From NCBI RefSeq assembly GCF_008122265.1, contig NZ_CP043042.1:4216001-4280000 (forward strand): a stretch of 64,000 nt of DNA. Direction: 5' to 3'. Below, piece after piece: positions 1-8,507 of this stretch. Made by a program: the position numbers and the translations under genes. This stretch comes from Marinobacter fonticola (GTDB lineage: Bacteria; Pseudomonadota; Gammaproteobacteria; Pseudomonadales; Oleiphilaceae). The notes below the pieces were generated by a model. It had not been told where the DNA came from. It was given only the letters and a program-made list of their open reading frames with translations, and searched no databases. Numbering within the stretch: the stretch's first letter is position 1; every line of letters begins with the position of its first letter.

Positions 1-14
1 CCGTCGTCAGCAGT

Positions 15-35
15 AAAAGACCGCTCTCGTGCGGT
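15..35 (-). terminator. Probable terminator of pbpG
   Basis: Read on the minus strand, a 5-bp GC-rich stem (ACCGC/GCGGT, 20-24 with 31-35) with a 6-nt loop is followed by CTTTTA. It lies 27 bases past the pbpG stop. The stem is short, so confidence is moderate. Confidence 0.45.
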
Positions 36-61
36 TGTTCCGTCATGTCAGGCCTTCCCGG

Positions 62-1003
62 TCACTGCGCCAATTCGGCGGTTGTGGTGGAGCTTCGCGC
101 CGCTTTTTGTTCGGCGTAAAACGCATTACGGCGATTTTCGTACTCGCGCGCAGCCTTGGCAACCGTTCCGCCCTGCCCCGTGGTCAGCCAGCGTTTGATA
201 CGTCCGGCATCGCCTAGCGGCGTACGGGTGCCGAACGAATCCAGCAGCACGGTGATCACCTCCCGCCCATCGATCTTCGTCACCATGACCAGACAGCGGC
301 CGGCTTCGGTGAGATAACCCGTTTTGCTCAGCCCCACACCCCAGCTTTTACGGTGAACCAGGACATTGGTATTGCCGAACGCCAGGGAATAGCGCGGATC
401 GCGAAAATGCGCGGTGAAGTAGCCGGTGGTGGTGTATTCACGCAACTCAGGATGGGCAAACGCCGCTCGCATCAGCTTTACCAAGTCCGTCGCCGAGGCA
501 TAGTTCTTGGGCGAGAGGCCTGTAGGCTCGACGAAGTGACTCTGACGCATACCCAGCGCCTGGGCCTTCTCGTTCATCGCCTTAACGAAGGCGTCGAACC
601 CGCCGGGATAGTGACGCGCCAGCGTGTAGGCCGCCAGGTTTTCCGAGGACATCAGGGCGATACGCAGCAGATCGCCACGGGTTAAGGTGGACCCGATGCG
701 AATGCGGGAATAGCCGTTGTTCGCGGCCTGGCGATGCCGCTCATAGATCTCGAGCCGTTGGTCCAGCGGCTGTCCGGCTTCCATCACGACCAGCGCCGTC
801 ATCATCTTGGTCACCGATGCGATAGGTACCGGACGGTCTGGATGTTTGCTGTATATCGGTTCGCCACCATCGACATACGCCACCGCCGCATTGACCGACG
901 CCAGGCTGAGCCCGGCAGAATCCGGTGCCGCCCAGGCACGCCCTGACGCCATAAACAGACAGATAACGAAAAGAAACAGCGGAACCCGCCCAGCCCATTG
1001 CAT
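62..1003 (-). CDS. pbpG: D-alanyl-D-alanine endopeptidase (PBP7/PbpG type, peptidase S11)
   Basis: A periplasmic penicillin-binding protein of peptidase family S11 that cleaves D-Ala-meso-DAP cross-links in peptidoglycan during wall remodelling. The 313-residue product starts with a signal peptide (hydrophobic 8-20, cleavage near AWA-A at 25). The three active-site motifs are present: SVTK at 63-66, with the nucleophile serine and its lysine, SEN at 120-122, and KTG at 227-229. The length fits PbpG; the long C-terminal domain of PBP5/DacA is missing, which favours endopeptidase over carboxypeptidase. The ATG at 1003 follows GAGGTG. It appears monocistronic, with a hairpin terminator behind it. 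Confidence 0.9.
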   Translation of the reverse strand: MQWAGRVPLFLFVICLFMASGRAWAAPDSAGLSLASVNAAVAYVDGGEPIYSKHPDRPVPIASVTKMMTALVVMEAGQPLDQRLEIYERHRQAANNGYSRIRIGSTLTRGDLLRIALMSSENLAAYTLARHYPGGFDAFVKAMNEKAQALGMRQSHFVEPTGLSPKNYASATDLVKLMRAAFAHPELREYTTTGYFTAHFRDPRYSLAFGNTNVLVHRKSWGVGLSKTGYLTEAGRCLVMVTKIDGREVITVLLDSFGTRTPLGDAGRIKRWLTTGQGGTVAKAAREYENRRNAFYAEQKAARSSTTTAELAQ

Positions 1004-1304
1004 ACTGAAATCACCTCAACAAAATCCTGACTGACGCTCTGCACATGGGGCGTGCAGTAAGTACGTACTTATTGCTCCGCTTTATACACCGATAGGCCAC
1101 AAAATTCAGCTTCAGTACGTTACCGGCAAAGGGCTTCGATCCATGTAATGCGCCATCTCTCTGATATTGCTTAGCCTGTTGCGGGTCGCATGCAGCGAGC
1201 CGAAATTCGATCCGGTGTTCGAATCTGGCGTTCGCGTCAGGCTACCGGACGCTGGCAGAACCACTCTACCAGCGCCTGCGGGACGAAGGCGCGTTATAGC
1301 CGCC
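1004..1304. other. Intergenic region, possible gene remnant
   Basis: About 300 bases between the pbpG start and the 3' end of the CopD-like gene. It must carry the pbpG promoter. On the plus strand, two short reading frames look protein-like but are out of frame with each other: one reads ACSEPKFDPVFESG (about 1191-1232) and the other YRTLAEPLYQRLRDEGAL, ending in a TAG at 1298-1300, five bases before the converging gene ends. This could be a frameshifted small gene, but neither piece is recognised. Confidence 0.25.
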
Positions 1305-1775
1305 TCACAGGTTCATCAGAACCAGATAGCGCCCCCCGGAACCCACCACAACGACAATCAGGCCGAGGATCAGGTTGATGAGGACGAAGGTGCGAATCTG
1401 TCCGATGCGCCGTCCAGCCTCGGGAATATCGTTGTCGGCCACCGCCCGCTTGAGCCGGCGGTAGGGCGCGAACCAAACGTGCATAAACAGCAGCATCATC
1501 AGGATACCCAGCGTCAGCATGGCGTGCACATGCCAGCCGGCCGAACCCAGCCCGTCAAAATACATGCCCAGCATGCCGAAACCGGACACCAGGAGAACGA
1601 TAATCGACGCCCAAACCCAGCGGAAGAAGATCGCCAGCGTATGACACCATAGCGGCGCCCTTTGAGCCGGTTCCAATACCGCTCCGGCCGCCGGACGCAA
1701 CGCCATATAGGCGAAGAACATACCGCCCACCCAGATGACCGCCGCCAGTGTGTGCAATGCCACGAAAAAGCCCAT
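1305..1775 (-). CDS. CopD-like integral membrane protein
   Basis: A 156-residue inner-membrane protein with about four transmembrane helices (roughly 3-25, 45-70, 82-103, 128-150). The N-terminus has the HTLAAVIWVGG pattern seen in the CopD / YeaQ-type family of small membrane proteins, some of which bind copper or haem through membrane histidines; several histidines (residues 8, 45, 82, 84, 94) could serve. Function is not established. The ATG at 1775 has AGAGGAA before it. A 19-bp tandem duplication lies about 40 bases upstream of the start. Trx lies upstream in the same direction but is separated from it by a terminator. Confidence 0.7.
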   Translation of the reverse strand: MGFFVALHTLAAVIWVGGMFFAYMALRPAAGAVLEPAQRAPLWCHTLAIFFRWVWASIIVLLVSGFGMLGMYFDGLGSAGWHVHAMLTLGILMMLLFMHVWFAPYRRLKRAVADNDIPEAGRRIGQIRTFVLINLILGLIVVVVGSGGRYLVLMNL

Positions 1776-1813
1776 CGTTATTCCTCTCTGGTTTCAGAAA
1801 ACAGCGGCACTAT

Positions 1814-1851
1814 AACAGGTAGTGCCAACAGGAACAGGTCGTGCCAACAGG
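1814..1851. repeat. Two 19-bp tandem repeats in the CopD-like gene leader
   Basis: Unit AACAGGTAGTGCCAACAGG occurs at 1814-1832 and again at 1833-1851 with one difference, followed by a partial third copy. The array sits 38 bases upstream of the CopD-like start codon. Confidence 0.85.
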
Positions 1852-1910
1852 TAGCGCCCGATCTCCCGCAATGGGCTTTAGTGTAGCCAGAGAACGACAA
1901 GGCCATGGCG

Positions 1911-1933
1911 AAAAAAAGCCGCCCGGAGGCGGC
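1911..1933 (-). terminator. Rho-independent terminator of trxA
   Basis: On the minus strand GCCGCC, a 4-nt loop and GGCGGC (1918-1933) are followed directly by seven T residues. It lies 23 bases past the trxA stop. Confidence 0.85.
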
Positions 1934-1956
1934 GAAGGGGTTATGGGACGAGCGCC

Positions 1957-2283
1957 TTACACATGGGTTTCGATAAAGCCGTTGAGCTCACGGGCGCCAA
2001 CGGCTCCGATTTGGGTACCGACCGGTTCGCCGCCCTTGAACATCATCAGCGTGGGAATGGAGCGGATACCGAACTTCACGGCTAGCTCGCCGTAGGCATC
2101 CACATCCACTTTCGCCACCTTCAAGGTATCGGCCTGATCATCGGCGACCTCTTCCAGCAGAGGCGCGACGGATTTACAGGGTCCGCACCATTCTGCCCAA
2201 AAGTCGACTAACACCGGCTTCTCGGAGTTGATCACTTCCTGCTCGAACGTGTCGACAGTGACATTTATCGGTTGCTGGCTCAT
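1957..2283 (-). CDS. trxA: Thioredoxin
   Basis: A 108-residue cytoplasmic thioredoxin that reduces protein disulfides using electrons from thioredoxin reductase. The active site WCGPCK covers residues 32-37 (redox cysteines 33 and 36) and the cis-proline is in SIPT at 77. The length matches classical Trx1. The ATG at 2283 follows a strong AGGAGG. A clear terminator follows the gene. About 140 bases upstream lies a palindrome (2423-2434) that also occurs in the promoter of the neighbouring TetR gene, so expression may respond to that regulator. A 15-bp tandem repeat lies in the leader. Confidence 0.95.
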   Translation of the reverse strand: MSQQPINVTVDTFEQEVINSEKPVLVDFWAEWCGPCKSVAPLLEEVADDQADTLKVAKVDVDAYGELAVKFGIRSIPTLMMFKGGEPVGTQIGAVGARELNGFIETHV

Positions 2284-2328
2284 GGAACATCCTCCTCTGT
2301 ATTAACAACGATTTTCTTTGATTTAACA

Positions 2329-2358
2329 ACAATCTAAGTAACTACAATCTAAGCAACA
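2329..2358. repeat. Two 15-bp imperfect tandem repeats in the trxA leader
   Basis: ACAATCTAAGTAACT (2329-2343) is followed by ACAATCTAAGCAACA (2344-2358), 13 of 15 identical, 46 bases upstream of the trxA start codon. Confidence 0.75.
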
Positions 2359-2420
2359 ACAACTGTTCGAAGGCCAAGCACCCTGACTGCTGATTCTCTT
2401 TCAGGGTGAACGCCACACTG

Positions 2421-2451
2421 AATAGACCAGTCTACTATTGATTGGCGCCAA
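2421..2451 (-). promoter_or_regulatory. Candidate TetR operator and promoter upstream of trxA
   Basis: The palindrome TAGACCAGTCTA (2423-2434) shares its first 12 bases, AATAGACCAGTC, with the operator in the tetR promoter at 3151. On the minus strand a weak -35-like TTGGCG (2446-2451) and a -10-like TCTATT (2421-2426) frame it with 19 bases between them. The palindrome and the shared core are directly visible; use as a trxA promoter is inferred. Confidence 0.5.
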
Positions 2452-2507
2452 TTTTTGGCGGTTCGGTTTCCCCAACCGCCAGGAATCATTTAGGGACCAA
2501 CACCTAC

Positions 2508-3140
2508 CTACTGAGGCTTGGCTCGCGGCCGACCAAGGATCTGGTCAAAAAACATACTGGCAAACTGCGCCATTGGCTCCACCGATTTACTGACCTTGGA
2601 CCGGAGCGTCGCCCCCTGCCAACCCATTTGCATTAATTGCGCCAATGACCTCGGATCCGCGGAGGCATCGATCTCGCCTTGTTCGCGTGCCTGCTCCAGA
2701 CACTCGGCAAACCGTGCCTGCCAATCGGAAAAAATACTATCGAGACGCAGGCGGAAACTTTCGTTCTGCCCTGCCAACTCCTGCCCCAGGTTACCGATCA
2801 GGCAACCCCGGCAGTAGTCGCAGGACTGCATATCGGACACACCCATATCCAGATAGCGGCGTATACGTTCCAACGGTGACAAGGCCGGGTTGCCCAACGT
2901 CCGGTCCAACTGCGCATTGTACTCGGCAGCAAACCCGTCGATCACCGCGAGCCCGAAGTCTTCCTTGCTGGCAAAATAGTAATAGAACGAGCCCTTTGGC
3001 ACGCCAGCCTCTTTCAACACCGCATTGATACCCGTGCTGTTAAAACCCCGCTGGGCGATGATATCGCCACCTACGCGGATAAGTTCCGCGCGGGTATCGT
3101 TACTGGGTTTGGCTTGGGATTTTGGTGCTGTCATTGTCAT
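2508..3140 (-). CDS. TetR-family repressor, NemR/AcuR-like
   Basis: A 210-residue TetR-family regulator. The N-terminal helix-turn-helix spans about 17-64 (IIAQRGFNSTGINAVLKEAG then the family's YYYFASKEDF). The ligand domain carries CDYCRGCLIGNLGQE at 107-121, with cysteines 107, 110 and 113. A cysteine-bearing segment of this form is typical of the NemR/AcuR branch, where cysteines sense electrophiles or reactive chlorine. The gene probably represses itself: an operator palindrome lies between its -35 and -10 boxes (3148-3177). A second copy lies before trxA. No enzyme gene of the NemA or GloA type is adjacent, so the inducer is unknown. Confidence 0.82.
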   Translation of the reverse strand: MTMTAPKSQAKPSNDTRAELIRVGGDIIAQRGFNSTGINAVLKEAGVPKGSFYYYFASKEDFGLAVIDGFAAEYNAQLDRTLGNPALSPLERIRRYLDMGVSDMQSCDYCRGCLIGNLGQELAGQNESFRLRLDSIFSDWQARFAECLEQAREQGEIDASADPRSLAQLMQMGWQGATLRSKVSKSVEPMAQFASMFFDQILGRPRAKPQ

Positions 3141-3147
3141 AAGAATT

Positions 3148-3177
3148 ATAATAGACCAGTCGTCTAGTTGTCGTCAA
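3148..3177 (-). promoter_or_regulatory. tetR promoter with embedded operator
   Basis: On the minus strand: TTGACG (-35, 3172-3177), an 18-bp spacer, then TATTAT (-10, 3148-3153). The palindrome TAGAC-N5-GTCTA (3152-3166) fills the space between them, as expected for an autorepressing TetR gene. Seen in the sequence; binding is inferred. Confidence 0.65.
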
Positions 3178-3303
3178 ATTGATCAATCAGCGCGAAGAAC
3201 ACACGTCCATACCCGCACAGGAACCGTGACGGGATGCGCAGCACGAACGCTATTCTAGGCCTGAGCGCGGAGCCAGCCCAATAGCCGGCTCCAACGAGGT
3301 GTT

Positions 3304-4980
3304 TCAGAAATCGTCGGTAACGGCACCGTTCGAAGCAGAACTTACCGTGCGCGCATATTTGGCCAGGACACCACGGGTGTACTTGGGCTTGGGCGGCTGC
3401 CAGCGGGCCCGGCGGCTGTTCAATACATCGTCCGTGACATCCAGGTCGATGGTATTGGCCTCGGCATCGATAGTGATCGTATCGCCGTTTTCCACTAAAG
3501 CGATCGGTCCACCCTCGGCCGCTTCGGGCGTGATATGACCGACCACGAAGCCATGACTGCCACCCGAGAAGCGGCCATCGGTAATCAACGCCACATCCTT
3601 GCCTAGTCCCTTGCCCATAATGGCCGAAGTGGGCGTAAGCATCTCGCGCATACCCGGTCCGCCCTTGGGGCCTTCATAGCGAATGACCAGAACATCGCCG
3701 GCCACCACCGTGCCGTCCATGATGCGTTCCTGGGCCTCTTCTTCGGAATGGAAGACCCGCGCCTTACCCGTGAAATAGGTCCCCTCTTTGCCGGTGATCT
3801 TGGCCACCGCACCGTCTGGCGCCAGGTTGCCACGCAGGATACGCAGGTGGCTGTCTTTCTTGATGGGGTCTTGCAGCGCATGGACGATCTTCTGGCTTTC
3901 CGGGTACGGTGCCACATCCGCCAGGTTCTCGCCCAGCGTCAGACCGGTAACCGTCAGGCAATCGCCGCGCAGCAGGCCCGCTTCCAGCAACATCTTCATC
4001 AGCGGCTGGATGCCCCCAATCGCCACCAGTTCGGACATCATGTAGTGTCCGCTGGGTCGCAGATCCGCCAGCACCGGAACCCGTTTGCCAATCTCGGTAA
4101 AATCATCGATAGACAGCGCCACCCCAACGGTATTGGCCATAGCGATCAGGTGCAGCACCGCATTGGTGGAGCCACCGAGGGCGATCACCACGGTGATGGC
4201 GTTCTCGAAGGCCTCGCGGGTCATGATGTCCCGGGGTTTGATGTCCTTGTCCAGCAGGTTGAGCACCGCCGCGCCCGCCGCCCGGCAATCCGCCAGCTTG
4301 GTATCGGATACCGCATTCTGCGCCGAACTGCCCGGCAAGCTCATACCCATGGCTTCAATCGCCGAAGCCATGGTGTTGGCGGTATACATACCGCCGCATG
4401 ACCCCGGACCCGGCACCGCGGTTTCTTCGATCTGTTTCACTTCGATCAGATCCATGTCGCCCTTGGCGTGGGCTCCCACGGCTTCGAAAACGGAAATCAG
4501 GTCCGTGTGATTGGCGCCGGGTTGGATCGTGCCACCATAAACGAAAACTGACGGTCGGTTCAGCCGCGCCAGCCCCATCAAACAGCCCGGCATATTCTTG
4601 TCACAGCCGCCGATAGCGACCAGACCGTCGAAACCCTCGCAGCCGGCGGTGGTCTCTATGGAGTCAGCGATCACTTCCCGCGAGACGAGGGAATATTTCA
4701 TACCCTCGGTGCCGTTGGCGATACCGTCCGATACGGTGATGGTGTTGAAAGTTAAGCTTTTACCACCGGCCTCTTCGGCACCCCGGCCGGCTTCCTCCGC
4801 CAGACCGTTGATGTGCATGTTGCAGGGGGTGAGGTTGCTCCAGGTGGAGGCAATCCCGATCTGGGGCTTGTTGAAATCTTCATCCGTGAAGCCCACCGCA
4901 CGCAGCATCGCGCGGCTGGCGGATTTCCCGAGGCCATCGACCACAGGGCTCGAATAGCGGCGGCGTTTGTCTTCGCTCAT
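3304..4980 (-). CDS. ilvD: Dihydroxy-acid dehydratase
   Basis: Dehydrates 2,3-dihydroxy-isovalerate and 2,3-dihydroxy-3-methylvalerate to the keto acids that precede valine, leucine and isoleucine. The 558-residue protein has the three family cysteines expected to hold the iron-sulfur cluster: C53 in TPCNMH, C126 in [10 protein letters not shown] and C195 in [12 protein letters not shown] start at the ATG at 4980 because GGGAGAG lies just before it; an upstream in-frame ATG at 5004 lacks such a site. An array of 20-bp degenerate repeats fills the leader. A methyltransferase gene ends about 97 bases upstream in the same direction and may be co-transcribed. Confidence 0.95.
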   Translation of the reverse strand: MSEDKRRRYSSPVVDGLGKSASRAMLRAVGFTDEDFNKPQIGIASTWSNLTPCNMHINGLAEEAGRGAEEAGGKSLTFNTITVSDGIANGTEGMKYSLVSREVIADSIETTAGCEGFDGLVAIGGCDKNMPGCLMGLARLNRPSVFVYGGTIQPGANHTDLISVFEAVGAHAKGDMDLIEVKQIEETAVPGPGSCGGMYTANTMASAIEAMGMSLPGSSAQNAVSDTKLADCRAAGAAVLNLLDKDIKPRDIMTREAFENAITVVIALGGSTNAVLHLIAMANTVGVALSIDDFTEIGKRVPVLADLRPSGHYMMSELVAIGGIQPLMKMLLEAGLLRGDCLTVTGLTLGENLADVAPYPESQKIVHALQDPIKKDSHLRILRGNLAPDGAVAKITGKEGTYFTGKARVFHSEEEAQERIMDGTVVAGDVLVIRYEGPKGGPGMREMLTPTSAIMGKGLGKDVALITDGRFSGGSHGFVVGHITPEAAEGGPIALVENGDTITIDAEANTIDLDVTDDVLNSRRARWQPPKPKYTRGVLAKYARTVSSASNGAVTDDF

Positions 4981-5011
4981 GATCTCTCCCAACTGTCTTG
5001 TCACTTGCTGG

Positions 5012-5090
5012 CTGTACTTGCCGTTTCTTGACTGTACTTATCGTTTCTTAACCGTACCTGTCGTTTCCGCCTGCGCTCATCGTTTCCTGA
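5012..5090. repeat. Four ~20-bp degenerate tandem repeats between the DUF938 gene and ilvD
   Basis: Units at 5012-5031, 5032-5051, 5052-5070 and 5071-5090 share the pattern CTGTACTT(G/A)(C/T)CGTTTCTT(G/A)A. The last unit overlaps the stop codon and last codons of the DUF938 gene, so the array may have spread from that gene's 3' end into the ilvD leader. Confidence 0.75.
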
Positions 5091-5667
5091 AGAACAGCAT
5101 GCGATTGTTGGCGGGCATCGCCTGATCTTGGTCGAATGCCAGATCATAGCTCAGAGCCAACTCGATGACCGCGGTGTCATCCTTAATCCCGCTGGCCGGA
5201 TCCCGGGACTTGAGCCAGGCATCCAGCGCTTCGTTTCCCTGACTGGTGTACTGCCCGTTCTTGTTGAAGGGCCCATACACCGCGAACCAGCCGCCAGCCT
5301 CCAGTACGCTGGACGCGCAGCTCATCAAGCCCTTCACCACCGGCCACCCGACAAAGTGGACCGTATTGGCCGTAAATACGCCATCGTAGTGCTCCGGTGG
5401 CGGGGTCTGACAGGCAACGTCCAACTCCCGAGGCACCGGCAGATTGGGAAGCCCGACATCCGTTTGCCAGGCGCGCAAACCCGGCTGAGCTGCAGCGACG
5501 TCGGACAGCTGCCAGACGACATGCGGGTGACGCTGGGCCAGAAAGACGCCATGCTGGCCGGTCCCGCTGCCCAGCTCAAGCCAACGACCGGGTTGATCGA
5601 GCAGCGGCGCCAGGGCCTCGGCAATGGGTTGCTGATTTCTTAGGCAGGCTTCGGCAACAGGTTTCAA
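5077..5667 (-). CDS. DUF938-family SAM-dependent methyltransferase
   Basis: A 196-residue cytoplasmic protein of the DUF938 family, a class I methyltransferase fold. The SAM-binding motif WLELGSGTGQHG sits at about 28-39; later HYDGVFTANTVHF and GGWFAVYGPFNKNGQYTS match the family. The substrate is not known. The start codon is TTG at 5667, with GAGAAG about 8 bases upstream; no better ATG gives the conserved N-terminus. The last codons overlap the end of a degenerate repeat array leading into ilvD. Confidence 0.8.
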   Translation of the reverse strand: MKPVAEACLRNQQPIAEALAPLLDQPGRWLELGSGTGQHGVFLAQRHPHVVWQLSDVAAAQPGLRAWQTDVGLPNLPVPRELDVACQTPPPEHYDGVFTANTVHFVGWPVVKGLMSCASSVLEAGGWFAVYGPFNKNGQYTSQGNEALDAWLKSRDPASGIKDDTAVIELALSYDLAFDQDQAMPANNRMLFFRKR

Positions 5668-5954
5668 TGCGGCTTCTCGCTAACGATGAACGGTGGCTTG
5701 GATCGCTGTTCAGGTTAGCACTGTGAAGGACCAACGTCCCGAACCGAGGATGCTAGGGGGAGCAACTCTACACACAAAACCCAATGCAGGAAAACTCAAG
5801 ATGTAGTAAAATTTTCGGTAATTCAACATGTTACACAACATTTCCGCATGTAAATAGCGTGTAACCACAAACGCCGGAAACGCGCTCCACATGTGAGCAA
5901 CAGGATAGAACCCCATGCCCGAACGGAATCAGGTATCAACGCAACGAGGCCAGC

Positions 5955-8507
5955 ATGGCTGAGTTTCCGCCTATGTCTTTGCGTCTGCGCTACCGGGTTT
6001 GGCTACCGCTGCTTCTGTTCTTCGCTATCGGCGCCTATTGCCTGAGTCTTAACCTGGCACCGGCCGAGGGCTTCGAACACGCATCACCCCTGATGTCCCA
6101 ACCCCCGCCCAAGTCCCTTCAACCCAACATCCGGTTCCGCACCGAAAGTCTGGAACGGACCCTTCGGCATCGAAGCTGGATGGATGACCAAGGCTGGCTT
6201 CCCATGGAAATCCATGGCGCGGGGCTGGGATATCTGGATACGCCCGTCACCTTCCAAGTAGAGCTGACCAACGCATCGGTCCACTCATTGTCGCTACTGC
6301 TTCGTATACAGGCGCCTTCGCTGGATCAGGTTCGCGCCGTCGCTCTGGGCGATGCGGGTGAAATCGAGCGCCTACCGACTTTGGGCGACACCTTTCCCTT
6401 CGCCGAACGTATGGTGGCCTTACCCGAGCTGATCTGGCCGGTGACGCTTAGCCCCTCCTCTGACAGCACGTTTCTGTTCGAAGTGGTCAACGCTGGCCCC
6501 ACCCTGTTCCCCTTTGCCGCCACGCCCCCCGAACAACTCCTGAGCCAAATCGGCGGCGAGATCGTGTGGAAAGCCGGCCTCTATGGCCTATTGCTGTTCG
6601 CGCTGATATTCGACCTCGCCTTGCTGCTGACCCTACGCAGCATGGCGGCGGCCTGGCTTACCTGCCTGCTTGGCACCGTTCTGGTCGTCCAACTGTGTCT
6701 GGACGGCTTTGGGCTCTGGTTGCTGTGGCCTCAGTGGCCAGCCATGAACAACCTGCTGACACCGATGCTTCCCCTAGGCGCTATCGCCCTGCTCGGTTTC
6801 AGCCGCCATTTCCTTGGGTTGGGTCGCCGCGCCCGCCGAGTATTTTGCCTTGCATCCATGCCGTTGCTCGCCGTGGCCGTTCTGGCGCCACTGCATGTGC
6901 CCGGCGTCGGTCAGGTCACGGCACTGGTAGGCGCCAGCGCCGCGCCGTTGCTGGTGCTCGGCGTCGCCCTGTTTCATACCCGCGAGAATCCGCAAGCACG
7001 TTACCTGGCCCTGGCCCTTGTGTTGCTACTGTCCGGTTCCGCCATCGCCATGTTGAGAACCATCGGCTGGGTGCCGGTCAATGCCGTGACCACGTCGGGC
7101 TATTATCTGGGTACTGCGGCAGCCGCCGTTTTCCTCACCTTGGTCGTAGGCTATCGTCTGCTGGAAGAGCGGCGCCAACGCGTGAGCGCCACCCAGAAAG
7201 TGGCGGAAGAGCGTCAACTGCGCACGCGGCTCGAGCAGGACTACGATCGTCTGATGGCCTCGCACCCAGTGTCCCGCCGTCCCAACCGGCCCATTATGGA
7301 GCAGACGCTGGACCAACTGATTCAATCGGGGCAATCCTTCGTGGTGGGTCTGTTGAGGCTGGAGCGCTACGGGGAAATCGAACGAGCGCTGGGTTATCAG
7401 GAAGCGGAAAACCTGCTCCGCGTCTACCTCACCCGTTTTTGCCGCTACCTGGAAGGTCAATTCCCCGAACAACTGGTGCTTTTCCAGGGCCATGCGCTGG
7501 GGACGGTAGACACCGCCAACCATGTGATTGCGCTGCGCACCGACTACGGTAGCCTGCCCTGGAACGTGATCCGCCAATGGCTGGAACAGCCCTTCAGCGA
7601 GGATCACTACGCCTTTAGCTGGCGCTCGAAGTTGGGGCTGGCCTATGCGCCCGAACATGGCAGCGGCGGTTCCCAACTGATTTCACGTGCGGGCTTTGCT
7701 TCGGTGGCGACGGATACGGCCATCAACGTCTACGATCCGCGCTCCGAGGAAGAACAAAACCTGCAGCACTTCCTCATCCTCGATCTCGACCGGGCCCTGC
7801 GCACCGGTAGCATTTATCTCGCATACCAGCCCAAAGTCTGCCTCAGGGACAGTCGCGTCATCGCCTACGAAGCGCTGATTCGCTGGAACCATCCAGACTA
7901 CGGGCCCATTCGTCCCGATCAGTGGATACCCTTTGCCGAGCACGTCGGCGCTATCCACGGCGTTACCCTCTGGGCGATCGAGCGGGCGGTGCAGGATTTG
8001 TCGGCGCTGGAGCGGCAAGCGGGGCGCCCGGTACCGGTAGCGGTCAACATCTCCGCCCGCGACCTTGCGCGCGCCGACTTCCATACCGAGGCCCTAGGCA
8101 TCCTCGCGCGCCATAACGTAACGCCCAACAACATGATTCTCGAAATCACCGAAACCGCGGTCATGCGCAACACCGATCAGGCCCGGCAAATGCTGGAAAA
8201 GCTCAACCGCGCCGGTTTCCGCATTGCCTTGGATGATTTTGGTACCGGTTACTCGTCCCTGAGCGCTCTCGCCTCCTTCAACCTGGACGAGCTGAAGATC
8301 GATCGCAACTTCCTCACGGATATTCCGTCGAACGACATCCGCCAGCGCATCTTTCATACCGCGGTCGAGCTGGGCGATGCATTGAACCTGAGAATCGTGG
8401 TCGAAGGGGTGGAAACCGAGGCCGTCGCCAACTGGCTGCAGCGCTATCCCGGTCTTTGCGGGCAGGGCTACTACTGGGGCCGGCCGGAACCTCTCTCAAC
8501 CTTGTAG
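5955..8507 (+). CDS. Membrane c-di-GMP phosphodiesterase: 7TMR-DISM, degenerate GGDEF, EAL
   Basis: An 850-residue inner-membrane signalling protein. After an N-terminal helix (about 13-29) comes a periplasmic 7TMR-DISMED2-like sensor domain (30-200), seven helices (205-400), a short coil, a GGDEF domain with no recognisable GGDEF motif (440-590) and an EAL domain (600-845). The EAL domain keeps the catalytic set: EALIRW near 639, NISARDL, EITETAV near 731, DDFGTG near 759, KIDR near 780 and EGVET near 816. It is therefore predicted to hydrolyse c-di-GMP, with the GGDEF remnant regulatory. The start could instead be the ATG at 5973. The 3' end overlaps the converging monooxygenase gene by 37 bases. 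It may lower c-di-GMP available to PelD, encoded 14 kb away. Confidence 0.88.
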   Translation: MAEFPPMSLRLRYRVWLPLLLFFAIGAYCLSLNLAPAEGFEHASPLMSQPPPKSLQPNIRFRTESLERTLRHRSWMDDQGWLPMEIHGAGLGYLDTPVTFQVELTNASVHSLSLLLRIQAPSLDQVRAVALGDAGEIERLPTLGDTFPFAERMVALPELIWPVTLSPSSDSTFLFEVVNAGPTLFPFAATPPEQLLSQIGGEIVWKAGLYGLLLFALIFDLALLLTLRSMAAAWLTCLLGTVLVVQLCLDGFGLWLLWPQWPAMNNLLTPMLPLGAIALLGFSRHFLGLGRRARRVFCLASMPLLAVAVLAPLHVPGVGQVTALVGASAAPLLVLGVALFHTRENPQARYLALALVLLLSGSAIAMLRTIGWVPVNAVTTSGYYLGTAAAAVFLTLVVGYRLLEERRQRVSATQKVAEERQLRTRLEQDYDRLMASHPVSRRPNRPIMEQTLDQLIQSGQSFVVGLLRLERYGEIERALGYQEAENLLRVYLTRFCRYLEGQFPEQLVLFQGHALGTVDTANHVIALRTDYGSLPWNVIRQWLEQPFSEDHYAFSWRSKLGLAYAPEHGSGGSQLISRAGFASVATDTAINVYDPRSEEEQNLQHFLILDLDRALRTGSIYLAYQPKVCLRDSRVIAYEALIRWNHPDYGPIRPDQWIPFAEHVGAIHGVTLWAIERAVQDLSALERQAGRPVPVAVNISARDLARADFHTEALGILARHNVTPNNMILEITETAVMRNTDQARQMLEKLNRAGFRIALDDFGTGYSSLSALASFNLDELKIDRNFLTDIPSNDIRQRIFHTAVELGDALNLRIVVEGVETEAVANWLQRYPGLCGQGYYWGRPEPLSTL

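Noticed and set aside
1203-1232. GTTCGAATC resembling a tRNA T-loop
   Set aside because: The flanking bases do not form the T-stem, and no acceptor or anticodon arm can be drawn.
1167-1300. Possible small plus-strand lipoprotein gene
   Set aside because: The protein-like pieces lie in two different frames and the joined product is not recognised; recorded only as a possible remnant.
2456-2481. Hairpin TGGCGGTT/AACCGCCA after the TetR gene as terminator
   Set aside because: On the minus strand it is followed by A residues, not T residues; the T-run is on the wrong side.
5710-5916. 68-residue minus-strand frame upstream of the EAL gene
   Set aside because: No ribosome site or family resemblance; lies in the AT-rich promoter region of the EAL gene.
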